The notes under the pieces are model-generated. The model was not told where the DNA came from and did no database searches. It saw nothing but the letters and a program-made list of their open reading frames with translations. The position numbers and the translations under genes were made by a program. DNA of 64,000 nucleotides from CAVOJV01 sp963696325 (GTDB lineage Bacteria > Pseudomonadota > Gammaproteobacteria > Competibacterales > Competibacteraceae): positions 40,977-104,976 of the forward strand of contig CAVOJV010000042.1 of assembly GCA_963696325.1 (NCBI GenBank). Reading direction: 5' to 3'. Of the stretch, positions 17,683 to 27,710 are shown piece after piece (the stretch's first letter is position 1; every line of letters begins with the position of its first letter).

Positions 17683-18507
17683 TCAGGCGCCTTTCCCGAC
17701 CCAGGGATGATATTGAAAATACAACAACAGCAGGCCGCCCAGGATGATCCGGTAATAGGCAAAGGGTACGAAGCTGTGCTTGGCGACATAAGCCAGCAGA
17801 AATTTCACCACCGCCAGGCCACCCAGGAAGGCCGCTACAAAGCCCATCGTGAAGAGGGGAATAGCGTCCCCCGACAAGCTATCACGGGCCTTGTACAGGC
17901 TGAAAAAGGTGGCGGCGAACATGGTGGGGATGGCCAGGAAGAAAGAAAACTCGGTGGCTGCCAGGCGCGACAAGCCACCCACCATGCCGCCCATGATGGT
18001 CGCGCCGGCCCTGGACACGCCGGGAAACAGGGACAGGCATTGCGCTAAACCCACGGTGAAGGCATCTTTCCAACCCATGGCGTCGACCTCATCCACCCGG
18101 GGAGTACCCGCATAGCGCTCGATCAGCAGTATGGCGATACCTCCGGCTACCAGGGCGCCGGCGACGCTGACGGGGTTGAACAGATAGTGAGTGATGTACT
18201 TATGGAAGAGAACCCCGAGAACCGCCGCCGGCAGAAAGGCCACGGCCAGGTTGATGACCAGGCGTTGCGCGCTGGCATCGGTAGTGAGGTTGCCCAGCAC
18301 CTGGATAATCCGCCGCCGATAGATCCATACCACCGCCAGTATGGCGCCCAGTTGGATGAAAATCTCGAAGGTCTCGGCGCGCTCACCCGTGAAATCCAGA
18401 AAATTTCCCACGATGATCAGATGACCGGTGCTGGAGATGGGCAGAAATTCCGATGCCGCCTCGACGAGGCCCAGGATCAGGGCTTTCAACAAAAGCAAGA
18501 TATCCAA
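17683..18507 (-). CDS. uppP: Undecaprenyl-diphosphatase UppP (BacA)
   Basis: A 274-residue polytopic inner-membrane enzyme that removes a phosphate from undecaprenyl diphosphate, recycling the lipid carrier for peptidoglycan and other envelope polymers. The signature EFLPISSTGH (about 20-30) and the second motif FPGVSRAGATI (about 160-170) are present, with about eight hydrophobic helices. Length and start (MDILLLLKALILGLVEAASE) are normal for the family. It lies 76 bases downstream of the lipocalin-like gene, possibly in the same transcription unit. Confidence 0.93.
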   Translation of the reverse strand: MDILLLLKALILGLVEAASEFLPISSTGHLIIVGNFLDFTGERAETFEIFIQLGAILAVVWIYRRRIIQVLGNLTTDASAQRLVINLAVAFLPAAVLGVLFHKYITHYLFNPVSVAGALVAGGIAILLIERYAGTPRVDEVDAMGWKDAFTVGLAQCLSLFPGVSRAGATIMGGMVGGLSRLAATEFSFFLAIPTMFAATFFSLYKARDSLSGDAIPLFTMGFVAAFLGGLAVVKFLLAYVAKHSFVPFAYYRIILGGLLLLYFQYHPWVGKGA

Positions 18508-18582
18508 GAATGCTCCTTGTTTCGAGTAGTGATATTGTAGGATTACTATATCATCATCTTTTTTAGCTGGAAATTCGCCGCG

Positions 18583-19788
18583 CTATGGCGACGCAAGCGC
18601 TTCATAGCGGGTCATTTCCAGATAACCCTGGCCATTGACAGGCTTGCCGCCGGCCTTGCCCTCTACCGTAACCGCGCCCTCCCAGTAGCGTACCTGCAGG
18701 CGCATCTCCTGATCCGGCAAGCGGGGGGTGATGATCAGGTCCAGATTCTCGCCTGGCAGGCGCATGGCCCAGCGGGACGGATAGCGGTCGCCGCTGTGCG
18801 GGCTGATCCAGGTATCCAGCACCCTGATCTCCACGTCGGTATGGCCGAGCCGGCGAACGTTGCCGTCGGTCGCCACCAGTACCCCGCTGCTATGGGTGTC
18901 CATGCCGCCCCCCTGGTGGCGCAGGCGGTAGAACATGAGATCCCGCCCATCGTCCAATTGCAGGGCGAACCAGTCCCAGCCGCTCTGCTCGGGTCCCAGG
19001 GCGCTGGTGCTCCACTCCCGATCCAGCCAACTGTAGCCAGTGAGGTTGAAACGTCGGCCACCCAGGTTCAGTGTGCCCGCGGTCGGTAGCCGGGTATAGG
19101 AATAGTAATAGGAGGCGTTGCCAGGCTCGGCGCTTTTCTGGCTCAAGCCCCGCTCTCCCTGTAACACCAGAGGCTTGACGGCGCGCAGATTCAGATCGAT
19201 GGCCACCTCATCCTGGCGGGCCTGCAAGCGCAGGGGTAAGGCATCGGAGGCCGTGCCGGTGAGCGACCAATCCTCCAGCCAGACGCGGAAGGGGACGGCT
19301 TGGGCGCCGGCCAGCCCCAAGGCGGCGCGGCTGAAACGCTCGAAGCCATAATGCCGCTTGCCCGCCACATCCGTCACGGCGAAATGGCCCATGTAAGAGT
19401 TGATTGCTGCGCCAGGCCGAGTCCGGTGGCGGGGCGTTGAGAGAGAGGGCGATGCGAAACAAGGTGAGCTGATAGCCGAAACGGCGACCCTGATCGTCCA
19501 TCAGATTGCCGGTGACATACCACCATTCGTTGCGAAAGTCAGGGTGTGCACCGTGATCTTCCGGGAAGACAAATGGCCGGGGTTCATAGGCGCGTTGGAA
19601 ACCCGATTGGCGATGCCACCCAGCGCAGAGCCAACGGGCGTGGCCGCGGGCAGGGGAACGGAGGCAGGATGCAGGGCACAATACGTGAGCCCTGCCAACA
19701 CCAGCAGTGCCAATGCTGTCCACAGCATGCCCTGGCGAAGCGGTGCAGGTGAACCAGACAGATAGCGGCGCATGCGGGATGGGTTCAC
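18583..19788 (-). pseudogene. AttH/CrtC-like lipocalin-fold protein, two frameshifts
   Basis: Starts at 19788 with a signal/anchor segment (GMLWTALALLVLAGLTYCAL). The mature part reads QRAYEPRPFVFPEDHGAHPD and FRNEWWYVTGNL, then MGHFAVTDVAGKRHYGFERF and SSGVLVATDGNV, matching AttH/hydroxyneurosporene-synthase-like proteins found with FtsX-type ABC transporters. The frame shifts near 19605 and returns near 19398. Fixing each by one base restores a full-length protein. The start overlaps the permease stop by 4 bases, so the three genes form an operon. The two opposite single-base shifts may be sequencing errors rather than decay. Confidence 0.65.
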
Positions 19789-22289
19789 TCTGAACGCAGA
19801 GCCTGGGCGGGATTGCTGCGGGTCATGCGCCAGATGGGGTAGAGCCCGGCCAACAGGGCAGCCAGCACGGCCAGGGCCGGGGCCTGAATGATGATCAAGG
19901 GGTCTACCTGAAAGGGCAGGGTCCAGCCGAAGGCGCGGCGGTTGATGACGAAGATCAGCACGGCGGCGAGCAGCAAACCCACGGGAATGGCCAGCACGCC
20001 AGCGGCGAAACCCATGAAACCGGTCTGCAAGGATACCAGGCGGCCGATTTCTCCGGCGGTCATGCCGGTAGCTCGCAGCACCGCAAATTCCCTGGCCCGT
20101 TCCAGTTGCAGCGCCATCAGGGCGCTGAGCACGCCCACGAAGGCGACGGCGATGGCCAGCAGGCGAAGTACACTGGTAATCGTAAAGGTACGGTCGAAAA
20201 TAGCCAAGGTGTACTCCTGAATAGAGCGGTTGGAACGCATGACCAGTGGCTGCAGCCGGCCTATGCCGGTTTCCAGGCGCTGGCGCAGAACCGCCACGTC
20301 CTCATCCGGAGCGGCATAAACGGCGACCGAGCTTACCGTGGCGTCCCGCCAATCACGCTCATAAGCGCGCCGATTGAGCAGGATCCGGCCATGCTCCGAG
20401 CCGTAGTCCAGAAATATTCCGGCGATGGGGAAAGCACGGGGACCGCTGGCGGTGTTCAAGGTAATGGCATCGCCGACCCGCAACTGATGGCGATAGGCCA
20501 GGGGTTCGGAAACGATGACCGCCGTGCCGGTCTCAAAAGCCTGCCAGGCCGCCCTGGGCTGGCCTGCCAGCAAATGGTAACCCGCTCTGGCCGCCGGGGC
20601 TAATTCCAGGGCCAACAGTTGCACGGGCTTGCCGTTCAAGGTGATTTCCACGCGCCGGTACAGGGACAGGGCGGCAATACCCGGCGTTGCCCCAAGTTCC
20701 ACGAGCACGCCGGGGTGCAAAGGTGCCCCGCTGGCGCCGGTTTCTTGTGCCAGCGGGGCGATGTAGATATCGGCATTCACCAGATCGTTGATCCAAAGGG
20801 AGACGCCGCTCCGGAAGCTATCAACCATTACTCCGATGCCGACCGTGGCGGAGAAGGCTACCATCAGGGCCGCCACCGCCACGCCGGTGCGGCTCAGGTG
20901 GCGCGCCACGTCCCGGGTGGCCATTCTTGCCAAGGGGCCGCTCCAGGCGGTCAGCTGTTGATTCAGGCGCACCAGCAGAATCACGGCGGAAGGGGTCAGC
21001 AGAGCACAGGCGAGCAGCATCAGAAAGAGCCCCAGAAACCCCGCCGCCAGGCCATAGGACAGCTTGAAGAGCAGGCCGCTCAAGCCGAGCAACGTCAGGC
21101 CAGCGAGGTTCAGGCGGGGCAGGGCGGCGCGCCAGCGCGATTCCAAATAGGCGCGACTCAGCGTTGCGGCGGGTGGCGCATCGGCAGCCTCCAGGGCCGG
21201 TAGCCAGGCCGCTGCCAGCGTCGCCAGCAGGCCCAGGCCGGCGCCCTTGATGAGCGATAGGGGCGCGATGCTGAAGTCGCGCACATTGACCACATAGTAG
21301 AGGTCGTTGATGGTGCGAGTGACCAGATGTACCAGCGTGGAACCCAGCCACAGACCCAGCAGTCCGCCCAGCAGGGTGCCGGCCAGGCCCAGCAGCAGGG
21401 CTTCACTTAGAACGACCGTGAAGATCTCGCGGCGGCTTACCCCTAGCGCCCGCAGCCGGCCCAGGAGCGCGCGGCGTTGCACCACGGCGAAGGTCATGGT
21501 GTTATAAATCAGAAACATACCTACCAACAGCGCCAGCAGGCTCATGGCGGTCAGGTTCAGGGAAAAGGCGGCGCTCAAATCGGCGGTCGCCTGGTTGCGC
21601 GCCGCTGCTGGTTCCAGCTTCAGGTCTGGTGGCAGCCACTTTTCCAGGTCGTTGATCGTTTGTGCGCGGGTCTCTCCCGAGGGGATGAGCAGATCGATAT
21701 GGCTGAGCCAACCCTGTTTGCCGAACAATGCCTGGGCGGTACCGATATCGGTGATGATCAGGCCAGCCAGGATCGCGGCGTCGAGTTGGCCCACGGCGCG
21801 CAGCGTCAACCGGCGGTCGCCTGCCTGCAAGGTTGCCGGTTGGCCCACGTTGCTGGGCAGCAGAGCGGTATCCGGTTCGGTCAGCAAGGCCGTGAGCGTG
21901 CCGCCGGCAGTGCTAACACCGTCCAGGTGAGACCGGAAGGGTGCTTCTGCAAAGGCATCCACCCCGAGGACCTGGACCAGTTGGCCCGGCCGGTCCGCCA
22001 GGGCCGCGTACCCCGTCACCACCGGCGCCGCCTCCCGCCAGCCCAGTTCTACCCGCAGCTTGGTGTAGAAGGCCTCTGGCACCCCCTGCGGACCGCCCAC
22101 AATGCGGTGGGTAGCACGACCAGTGACCTGCTCCATGGACAGCGCAAACCCTCTACGAGCGCTGGCATTCGCCAGATCGACGGCCAGCACCACGGCCACC
22201 CCCAGAGCGATGCCCAGCACCGACAGGACCAACTGCCAGGGGTGGCGAATCAGGTGGCGCAGGAGGCTGCGCCAGAGCAGGGGCTTCAT
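19785..22289 (-). CDS. ABC transporter permease, FtsX type (two FtsX modules)
   Basis: An 834-residue inner-membrane permease. It has an N-terminal helix followed by a periplasmic MacB-like domain, then a first FtsX unit (about 250-370). A second helix pair and a second periplasmic segment follow, with a final FtsX unit (about 700-830, ending PIWRMTRSNPAQALRSE). This is the layout of the fused exporter permeases that accompany AttE-like ATPases and AttH. It overlaps the ATPase stop and the lipocalin start by 4 bases each. It probably exports or releases a lipid or lipoprotein-like substrate, but the substrate is not evident. Confidence 0.85.
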   Translation of the reverse strand: MKPLLWRSLLRHLIRHPWQLVLSVLGIALGVAVVLAVDLANASARRGFALSMEQVTGRATHRIVGGPQGVPEAFYTKLRVELGWREAAPVVTGYAALADRPGQLVQVLGVDAFAEAPFRSHLDGVSTAGGTLTALLTEPDTALLPSNVGQPATLQAGDRRLTLRAVGQLDAAILAGLIITDIGTAQALFGKQGWLSHIDLLIPSGETRAQTINDLEKWLPPDLKLEPAAARNQATADLSAAFSLNLTAMSLLALLVGMFLIYNTMTFAVVQRRALLGRLRALGVSRREIFTVVLSEALLLGLAGTLLGGLLGLWLGSTLVHLVTRTINDLYYVVNVRDFSIAPLSLIKGAGLGLLATLAAAWLPALEAADAPPAATLSRAYLESRWRAALPRLNLAGLTLLGLSGLLFKLSYGLAAGFLGLFLMLLACALLTPSAVILLVRLNQQLTAWSGPLARMATRDVARHLSRTGVAVAALMVAFSATVGIGVMVDSFRSGVSLWINDLVNADIYIAPLAQETGASGAPLHPGVLVELGATPGIAALSLYRRVEITLNGKPVQLLALELAPAARAGYHLLAGQPRAAWQAFETGTAVIVSEPLAYRHQLRVGDAITLNTASGPRAFPIAGIFLDYGSEHGRILLNRRAYERDWRDATVSSVAVYAAPDEDVAVLRQRLETGIGRLQPLVMRSNRSIQEYTLAIFDRTFTITSVLRLLAIAVAFVGVLSALMALQLERAREFAVLRATGMTAGEIGRLVSLQTGFMGFAAGVLAIPVGLLLAAVLIFVINRRAFGWTLPFQVDPLIIIQAPALAVLAALLAGLYPIWRMTRSNPAQALRSE

Positions 22290-22978
22290 GGAGCGATTTC
22301 CCTTACCCGGCCTGCTTCCAGCAACAGAACACGATCCGCCTGAGCGGCTATTTCCCGGCTATGGGTGACCAGCAATACCGTAGTTCCAGCCTGACGGGGC
22401 AGGTTGAGGAGGATCTCCAGGACTCGAGCGCCGGTCTCATTATCCAGATTGCCGGTGGGTTCGTCAGCGAGCAGCAGCAGCGGTTCGTGGACCAGAGCGC
22501 GGACGATCGCCAGCCGCTGCTGTTCGCCTCCGGAAAGCTGTTCCGGAAAGCTGGCCCGGCGATCGCCCAGACCAACCTGGGTGAGGAGAGCCGAGACCTG
22601 TTGCTGGTGGGTGGGACCGGCAAGGTTGTTCAGCTCCAGAGGCAGCAATACGTTCTCCTCAACGGTAAGGGTTGGGATGAGGTTGAAGAACTGAAATACA
22701 AAGCCAATGTGTCGGCGGCGAAAGCGGGTGCGTTCCCGTTCGCTGAGCGAAGTGATGGCCTGGCCAGCGATCCAAATCAGGCCGGCATCCGGCAGATCGA
22801 TGCCGCTGACCAGATTAAGCAGGGTGGATTTGCCCGAGCCCGAACGCCCCAGCAGTGCGACAATCTCGCCGCGCTGGATAGTGAGGTCGAAAGCTTCGAA
22901 GATCGTTCGACTGTCATCGCCTTCCTGATAGCGCTTGCGTACGTTGCGCATTTGGATGAGAGGGGGGAGAGAAAGCAT
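22286..22978 (-). CDS. ABC transporter ATP-binding protein (LolD/MacB-type)
   Basis: A 230-residue ATPase with Walker A GRSGSGKST, a Q-loop, signature LSGGEQQRLAIVRAL, Walker B LLLLADEPTGNLD and switch His in LLVTHSRE. LolD/FtsE-like ATPases power FtsX-type permeases that do not transport across the bilayer in the usual way. It is the first gene of the three-gene operon; its stop overlaps the permease start. Confidence 0.9.
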   Translation of the reverse strand: MLSLPPLIQMRNVRKRYQEGDDSRTIFEAFDLTIQRGEIVALLGRSGSGKSTLLNLVSGIDLPDAGLIWIAGQAITSLSERERTRFRRRHIGFVFQFFNLIPTLTVEENVLLPLELNNLAGPTHQQQVSALLTQVGLGDRRASFPEQLSGGEQQRLAIVRALVHEPLLLLADEPTGNLDNETGARVLEILLNLPRQAGTTVLLVTHSREIAAQADRVLLLEAGRVREIAP

Positions 22979-23096
22979 CGTCGGTTAACAGGGCCAGTGC
23001 GTGGTAAAACGATGGTTAAATGGATAGCTTGCCTGGGTCCGACAATCACAGCCCCTATACAGTTCTTGACAAGCTGACTGGAACCGCTGAAGTAGG

Positions 23097-24494
23097 CTAG
23101 TCAAAGATCTTGCCGGGATTCATAATACTATTAGGATCAAATACCTGCTTCATGGCCCGCATATAGGCGACTTCGGTGGCATCCCGTGTGTAGTGCAGGT
23201 AAGGTTTCTTGGTCAGCCCCACGCCGTGTTCCGCGGAAATGCTGCCGCCACGCGTCTGGATAGCGCTGAACAGCAGGTCATTGACGGTTTGGCACTTCGC
23301 TACAAAGGCCACCGTGTCGAGATCGGCGGGCTTGAGTATGTTGACGTGCAGGTTGCCGTCGCCAATGTGGCCGAACCAAATTACCTGAAAATTGGGGTAT
23401 GCCTGGGCAAACAGCGGGTCGATGTCGCTGAGAAAGGCCGGAACCTGGGATACCCTTACCGAGATATCGTTTTTGTAGGGAACGTGGTGGGCGATGGACT
23501 CAGCGATGTTCTCCCGCAGTCGCCATAGGTCCGCCGCCTGGGCCTGGCTCTGACTGATCACCCCGTCGGCCAGCCAACCCTGTCCGGCGCAGTACTCAAA
23601 GGTTTCCAAGGCTGTCTCCATGGTGGTCTCCGAGTTCTTTTCGAACTCCACCAGAACGTAGTAGGGGGTTATCGTTTCAAAGGGACGATGCAGGCCTTTT
23701 TGCAACACATGGCCCAGTGCCTGTTCCGAAAAGAATTCAAAAGCGGTCAGGGTTAGCCGGTTCTGAAAGGCATTGAAGATAGCCATGATGCCGTCCAGTT
23801 CTTGCACCCCCAGTACCATGACGCTGGGTTCCCTGGGGGGTAGAGTGAGCTTCAGGGTGGCTTCCACAATCAAGCCCAGGGTGCCCTCGCTGCCGATGAA
23901 CAGGTGTCGTAAATCATAACCGCTGGCGTTTTTCACCAGACCTCTGTTCAAATCCAGCAAGTCTCCCTTGCCGGTGATTACCTTTAGTCCCAGCACCCAG
24001 TCACGGGTCATACCATAACGGATCACCTTGATGCCGCCGGCGTTGGTGGCGATATTGCCGCCGATCTGACTGGAACCCCGTGCGGCGAAATCGACTGGAT
24101 AGAACAGGCCATGTTCCCGGGCATAGTTCTGCAAGGTCTCAGTGATGACGCCCGGCTCACAGATCACGCTGCGATCGATGGGGTTGAATGCGAGAATGCG
24201 GTTCATGCGCTCGCAGGAGACGACGAGTTCGCCGTTGGCGGCCACGGCGCCGCCGCTCAAGCCAGTGCGCCCTCCGGAGGGAACCAGGGCAAGCCGGTGC
24301 ACATTGGCGTACTGCACCAGGTGACGAACCTGTTCGCGGTCGCCGGGCAGCACCACCGCCAGAGGCTTGGGAGGATACAGCCGAGTCCAATCCTGGCCGT
24401 AGGTGAGCAGGCTGTCGGAGTCGGTGCGCACATAGGCGGGCCCAATGAAGTCGCGAATGTCTGCTAACAAAGTATCTGACGTTGAGTGGCTCAT
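23097..24494 (-). CDS. FAD-linked oxidase (GlcD/D-lactate or D-2-hydroxyacid dehydrogenase type)
   Basis: A 465-residue flavoprotein. The FAD-binding PCMH domain (about 40-220) contains VPSGGRTGLSGGAV and the glycine-rich GGNIATNAGGIKVIRYGMTR. The C-terminal FAD-oxidase domain contains WFGHIGDGNLHVNI and SAEHGVGLTKKPYL, and the protein ends NPGKIFD. The family oxidises D-lactate, glycolate or D-2-hydroxyglutarate. Divergent from serA, whose enzyme can make 2-hydroxyglutarate as a side reaction, so a D-2-hydroxyglutarate role is attractive but inferred. Confidence 0.85.
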   Translation of the reverse strand: MSHSTSDTLLADIRDFIGPAYVRTDSDSLLTYGQDWTRLYPPKPLAVVLPGDREQVRHLVQYANVHRLALVPSGGRTGLSGGAVAANGELVVSCERMNRILAFNPIDRSVICEPGVITETLQNYAREHGLFYPVDFAARGSSQIGGNIATNAGGIKVIRYGMTRDWVLGLKVITGKGDLLDLNRGLVKNASGYDLRHLFIGSEGTLGLIVEATLKLTLPPREPSVMVLGVQELDGIMAIFNAFQNRLTLTAFEFFSEQALGHVLQKGLHRPFETITPYYVLVEFEKNSETTMETALETFEYCAGQGWLADGVISQSQAQAADLWRLRENIAESIAHHVPYKNDISVRVSQVPAFLSDIDPLFAQAYPNFQVIWFGHIGDGNLHVNILKPADLDTVAFVAKCQTVNDLLFSAIQTRGGSISAEHGVGLTKKPYLHYTRDATEVAYMRAMKQVFDPNSIMNPGKIFD

Positions 24495-24601
24495 AGGGGA
24501 TCTCGGAATATTGTTTATGCGCGGGGAAGGAGGTATGTTTGCTACCCCTCCCGGCAGTCATTAACTACGGACATCTTAATCTTACTCATTTGAGAGAATC
24601 C

Positions 24602-25837
24602 ATGAAGAAAACCTCACTCGCCAAGAGCGAGATCAAGATTCTGCTTTTGGAAGGTCTGCATAGCAGGGCTGTGGAGAACTTCGAGAGCGATGGCTACACC
24701 AACATCGATTATCAAGAGCAGGCGTTACCCGACGAACAGTTGCTGGAGCACATCCGCGACGCCTATGTTGTCGGTATCCGTTCCCGTACCCAATTGACTG
24801 CAAAAATTCTCGCCAAGGCCAAAAGGCTTATTGGTATAGGCTGTTTTTGCATAGGCACTAACCAGGTCGATCTGCTCGCTGCCCAGGAGCTTGGGATTCC
24901 GGTTTTCAACGCACCTTTTTCCAACACCCGGAGCGTGGCGGAACTGGTGGTGGCCGAGGCTATATTACTGTTGCGGGGTATTCCCCACAAAAATGCCCTT
25001 CTGCATCGGGGCGGTTGGCTGAAATCCGCCACGGCCGCCTATGAAGCGCGCGGCAAGCGCCTCGGCATCGTTGGCTATGGACATATCGGCACCCAAGTAG
25101 GGCTGCTGGCCGAGGCCCTGGGCATGCACGTGTTCTATTATGATATCGAGCACAAGCTGGCTTTGGGCAATGCCATTCCGGTCAAATCCATGGATGAGTT
25201 GCTGTCGCTGGCCGACGTGCTCACCCTGCATGTCCCCGAGACTCCGCAAACCCTGAACATGATCGGTGCTGAGCAGCTGGCCAGGATGCGGCCGGGCGCC
25301 CTGCTCATCAACGCCGCTCGCGGCGCCGTCGTGGACCTCGACGCGCTGACCCAGGCTTTACGGCTTGGCTACCTGGCAGGCGCGGCCCTCGACGTATTTC
25401 CGATCGAGCCCGAGTCTAACGACGAGGAATTTGTTTGCCCACTTCGCCAGTTGGATAACGTGATTCTTACCCCCCATGTGGGTGGCAGCACCCTGGAAGC
25501 TCAACAGAACATCGGCAGGGAGGTGGCGGAGAAACTGATCAAGTACAGTAATAACGGTTCCACCTTGTCATCGGTCAATTTTCCCGAGGTATCCTTGCCT
25601 GCGCACCCCGGCAAGCATCGTCTGCTACATATTCACCACAATGAGCCAGGTATGTTGTCCCAGGTCAATGAAATATTTTCGATCAACCGTATCAATATTG
25701 CCGCGCAATACTTGCAAACTAATGAAAAAATTGGTTACGTCGTGATCGATGTCGAAGGGGATGCCGGCGCCAGTGCGTTGGCGTTGAAAAAACTGAAACA
25801 GATTCCAGGCACTATTCGTAGCCGTATTTTGTATTAA
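24602..25837 (+). CDS. serA: D-3-phosphoglycerate dehydrogenase
   Basis: A 411-residue enzyme catalysing the first step of serine synthesis, oxidising 3-phosphoglycerate with NAD+. The Rossmann motif GIVGYGHIGTQVG, catalytic-region motifs NAARGAVVDLDAL and DVFPIEPES, and the His motif LTPHVGGSTLEAQQNIG are present. The C-terminal ACT domain (HNEPGMLSQVNEIFS to IPGTIRSRILY) is where serine inhibits in E. coli-type enzymes. I chose ATG 24602 because MKKTSLAKSEIKILLLEG matches the family start; the ATG at 24539 would add 21 unsupported residues. Divergent from the FAD oxidase gene. Confidence 0.95.
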   Translation: MKKTSLAKSEIKILLLEGLHSRAVENFESDGYTNIDYQEQALPDEQLLEHIRDAYVVGIRSRTQLTAKILAKAKRLIGIGCFCIGTNQVDLLAAQELGIPVFNAPFSNTRSVAELVVAEAILLLRGIPHKNALLHRGGWLKSATAAYEARGKRLGIVGYGHIGTQVGLLAEALGMHVFYYDIEHKLALGNAIPVKSMDELLSLADVLTLHVPETPQTLNMIGAEQLARMRPGALLINAARGAVVDLDALTQALRLGYLAGAALDVFPIEPESNDEEFVCPLRQLDNVILTPHVGGSTLEAQQNIGREVAEKLIKYSNNGSTLSSVNFPEVSLPAHPGKHRLLHIHHNEPGMLSQVNEIFSINRINIAAQYLQTNEKIGYVVIDVEGDAGASALALKKLKQIPGTIRSRILY

Positions 25838-25865
25838 TGGATGGCAACTATCGTGAGAGGGCATT

Positions 25866-26405
25866 ATGTCATTACGAGAGCAATTGCTGAAAGCGGGTCT
25901 GGTATCTAAGGAACAGGCCAAGCAGGTAGAGTCGGGTGCCCGCAAGCAGGGGCATCAGATCAAGAAAAAACAAGCTGCCCCGACTGCCGAAGCAGCCCGC
26001 CAAGCAGAGGAGCGCCGCCAGCGTGAGGTTGAGGGTGAGCGTAAACGCGAGCGCGACCGGCAATTGAACCGCCAGCGAGAGACTGAGAAGAACCGTAAGG
26101 CGAGCTTGGCGCAAGCCCGCCAGCTCATCGACAGCAACCGCCTGAACGAGGCCGATGCGGAAAGCCGTTATAATTTCACGGATGGGCGTTACATCCGCAG
26201 CGTTCGAGTTACTTCCCAACAGCAAAAACTGCTCGCCATGGGCCGTATCGGAATCGCCCGCAATGACGCCAACCCCTATGACTTTCCACTGATCCCCAGG
26301 GAGACCGCGCTGAGACTGACGGCATTGTGTCCAGACAAGTTATTGCTTCTGCACCCCGAGAACGACGGCAACGAAGCCGAAGAAGACTGGGATAGCTGGC
26401 AGTAG
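25866..26405 (+). CDS. DUF2058 (YaiL-like) protein
   Basis: A 179-residue protein of the DUF2058/YaiL family, described as nucleoprotein- or polynucleotide-associated. It has the typical start MSLREQLLKAGLVSKEQAKQ and a strongly charged coiled-coil-like middle rich in Arg, Glu and Gln (about 45-95). The C-terminal domain contains YNFTDGRYIRSVRV, and the tail is acidic. It follows serA by 28 bases. The function is not established. Confidence 0.85.
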   Translation: MSLREQLLKAGLVSKEQAKQVESGARKQGHQIKKKQAAPTAEAARQAEERRQREVEGERKRERDRQLNRQRETEKNRKASLAQARQLIDSNRLNEADAESRYNFTDGRYIRSVRVTSQQQKLLAMGRIGIARNDANPYDFPLIPRETALRLTALCPDKLLLLHPENDGNEAEEDWDSWQ

Positions 26406-26467
26406 GCATTGAGAACCCCACCCACTTGCGAAACCATACATGGGATTCGGTAAAAAAGGTATCGAGC

Positions 26468-27163
26468 ATGCGTATTCGGCGGCTTTCCCTTCTGCAAGGC
26501 TCCCATGAAGCACGCGGAACCACGGTCATCATCGATGTTTTCCGTGCCTTCACCTGTGAGCCGCTGCTTTTCTATTACGGAGCCAGCCAGATCATCCTGG
26601 AGGCAGATATCGAGAAATGCAGGTCGCTACAGGGTGATTACCTCCGCATCGGAGAACGCAACGAAATCCCGATCGAGGGTTTTGATCTGACTAATTCACC
26701 CTCGCTGATCCTGGCGAAGGGCAGGGACTATTTTGCTGGCAAGCGCATCATCCACCGCTCAACATCGGGTGTGGGCGGCGCCGTCAACGCGTTTGCCCAT
26801 GCCGATGAGGTGTTGCTGGCGTCATTCATCAACGCCGCTGCCACCGCGCGCTACATCAAAAGCCGCAGCCCGGACTTGGTGAGCATCGTCGCCATGGGGA
26901 TACTATCGCAGGAAAACGCGCCGGAGGATGATCATTGCGGCGACTACATCGAAAGCCTACTGAATGGCAGACCGTATGATCATGTGCGCGCCATCCGGGA
27001 AATACTCGTCCATGAAACTGCACAAAAATTCCTCCGCGGCGACAAGTTCTACCTCCCCAAGGAAGACCCAGCAATCTGCCTGCAACGCGATCTTATCGAT
27101 GTGGCGCTTGCCGCAAGAAAACAGGGAGATCTGCTGGTAAGCACCCGCTTACCACCGGGGTAG
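26468..27163 (+). CDS. ComB-family (2-phosphosulfolactate phosphatase-like) protein
   Basis: A 231-residue protein with family motifs TTVIIDVFRAFT near the start, an E-rich loop, HRSTSGVGGAV and LLASFINAAATARYI. In archaea ComB removes phosphate from 2-phosphosulfolactate in coenzyme M synthesis. In a proteobacterium without other coenzyme M genes in view the true substrate is unknown. ATG 26468 (MRIRRLSLLQG) is preferred to the upstream in-frame ATG 26426, which lacks homology-like sequence. Confidence 0.7.
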   Translation: MRIRRLSLLQGSHEARGTTVIIDVFRAFTCEPLLFYYGASQIILEADIEKCRSLQGDYLRIGERNEIPIEGFDLTNSPSLILAKGRDYFAGKRIIHRSTSGVGGAVNAFAHADEVLLASFINAAATARYIKSRSPDLVSIVAMGILSQENAPEDDHCGDYIESLLNGRPYDHVRAIREILVHETAQKFLRGDKFYLPKEDPAICLQRDLIDVALAARKQGDLLVSTRLPPG

Positions 27164-27172
27164 CGAATCACT

Positions 27173-27559
27173 TTAGGATTTTCGTCTAGGGGGGTAGACC
27201 AACCAGGTCAGCAGCACCAGTAGCCCAAACAAAGAATAGGCCAGGGTGAACACCCAAGGCGGGGCAGTATAGAAAAATAAACGCTGTAGCCAATCGCTTA
27301 TGAAGCTTGACTGATAACCTTCCTGGCCTGCCCAATGACGCAGATTGCTCTCCAGTATCGTCAAAGGGCAGAAAATGCCAAGCCACACCTGAGCTACCAC
27401 CACGCCGATAGCGACTAGATGCCAGACCCTCAGGGTCAAATCTCGGGTCCAACTCCAGCCCCATCGCCATCCGACTATGATTAGAGCCTGTCCCAGAATG
27501 ATGAACAGCACGAAAAAGATATGGACTATCAATATGACATCCGCGGACAAGGCATACAT
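27173..27559 (-). CDS. DUF2784 membrane protein
   Basis: A 128-residue protein with four hydrophobic helices, starting MYALSADVILIVHIFFVLF. The mid-segment LGIFCPLTILESNLRHWAG and FISDWLQRLFFY match the DUF2784 family of small inner-membrane proteins of unknown function. It converges on the ComB-like gene, with only 9 bases between the stops. Confidence 0.8.
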   Translation of the reverse strand: MYALSADVILIVHIFFVLFIILGQALIIVGWRWGWSWTRDLTLRVWHLVAIGVVVAQVWLGIFCPLTILESNLRHWAGQEGYQSSFISDWLQRLFFYTAPPWVFTLAYSLFGLLVLLTWLVYPPRRKS

Positions 27560-27710
27560 AATTTTATATCATCATCGTTATCAGTTACGACAACCGTTTT
27601 TTTATAATCATATTATATCATCATAATCTGCGTCACTTACATCCAAACTTCCAGCACAAACTCTTCTATACTACAAGCAAAAACCACATTTCCCGCCAAC
27701 GGATAACTAC

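Noticed and set aside
26468..27163. Evidence for coenzyme M biosynthesis
   Set aside because: A ComB-like protein alone, next to DUF2058 and DUF2784 genes, does not support the pathway; no other coenzyme M gene is in view.
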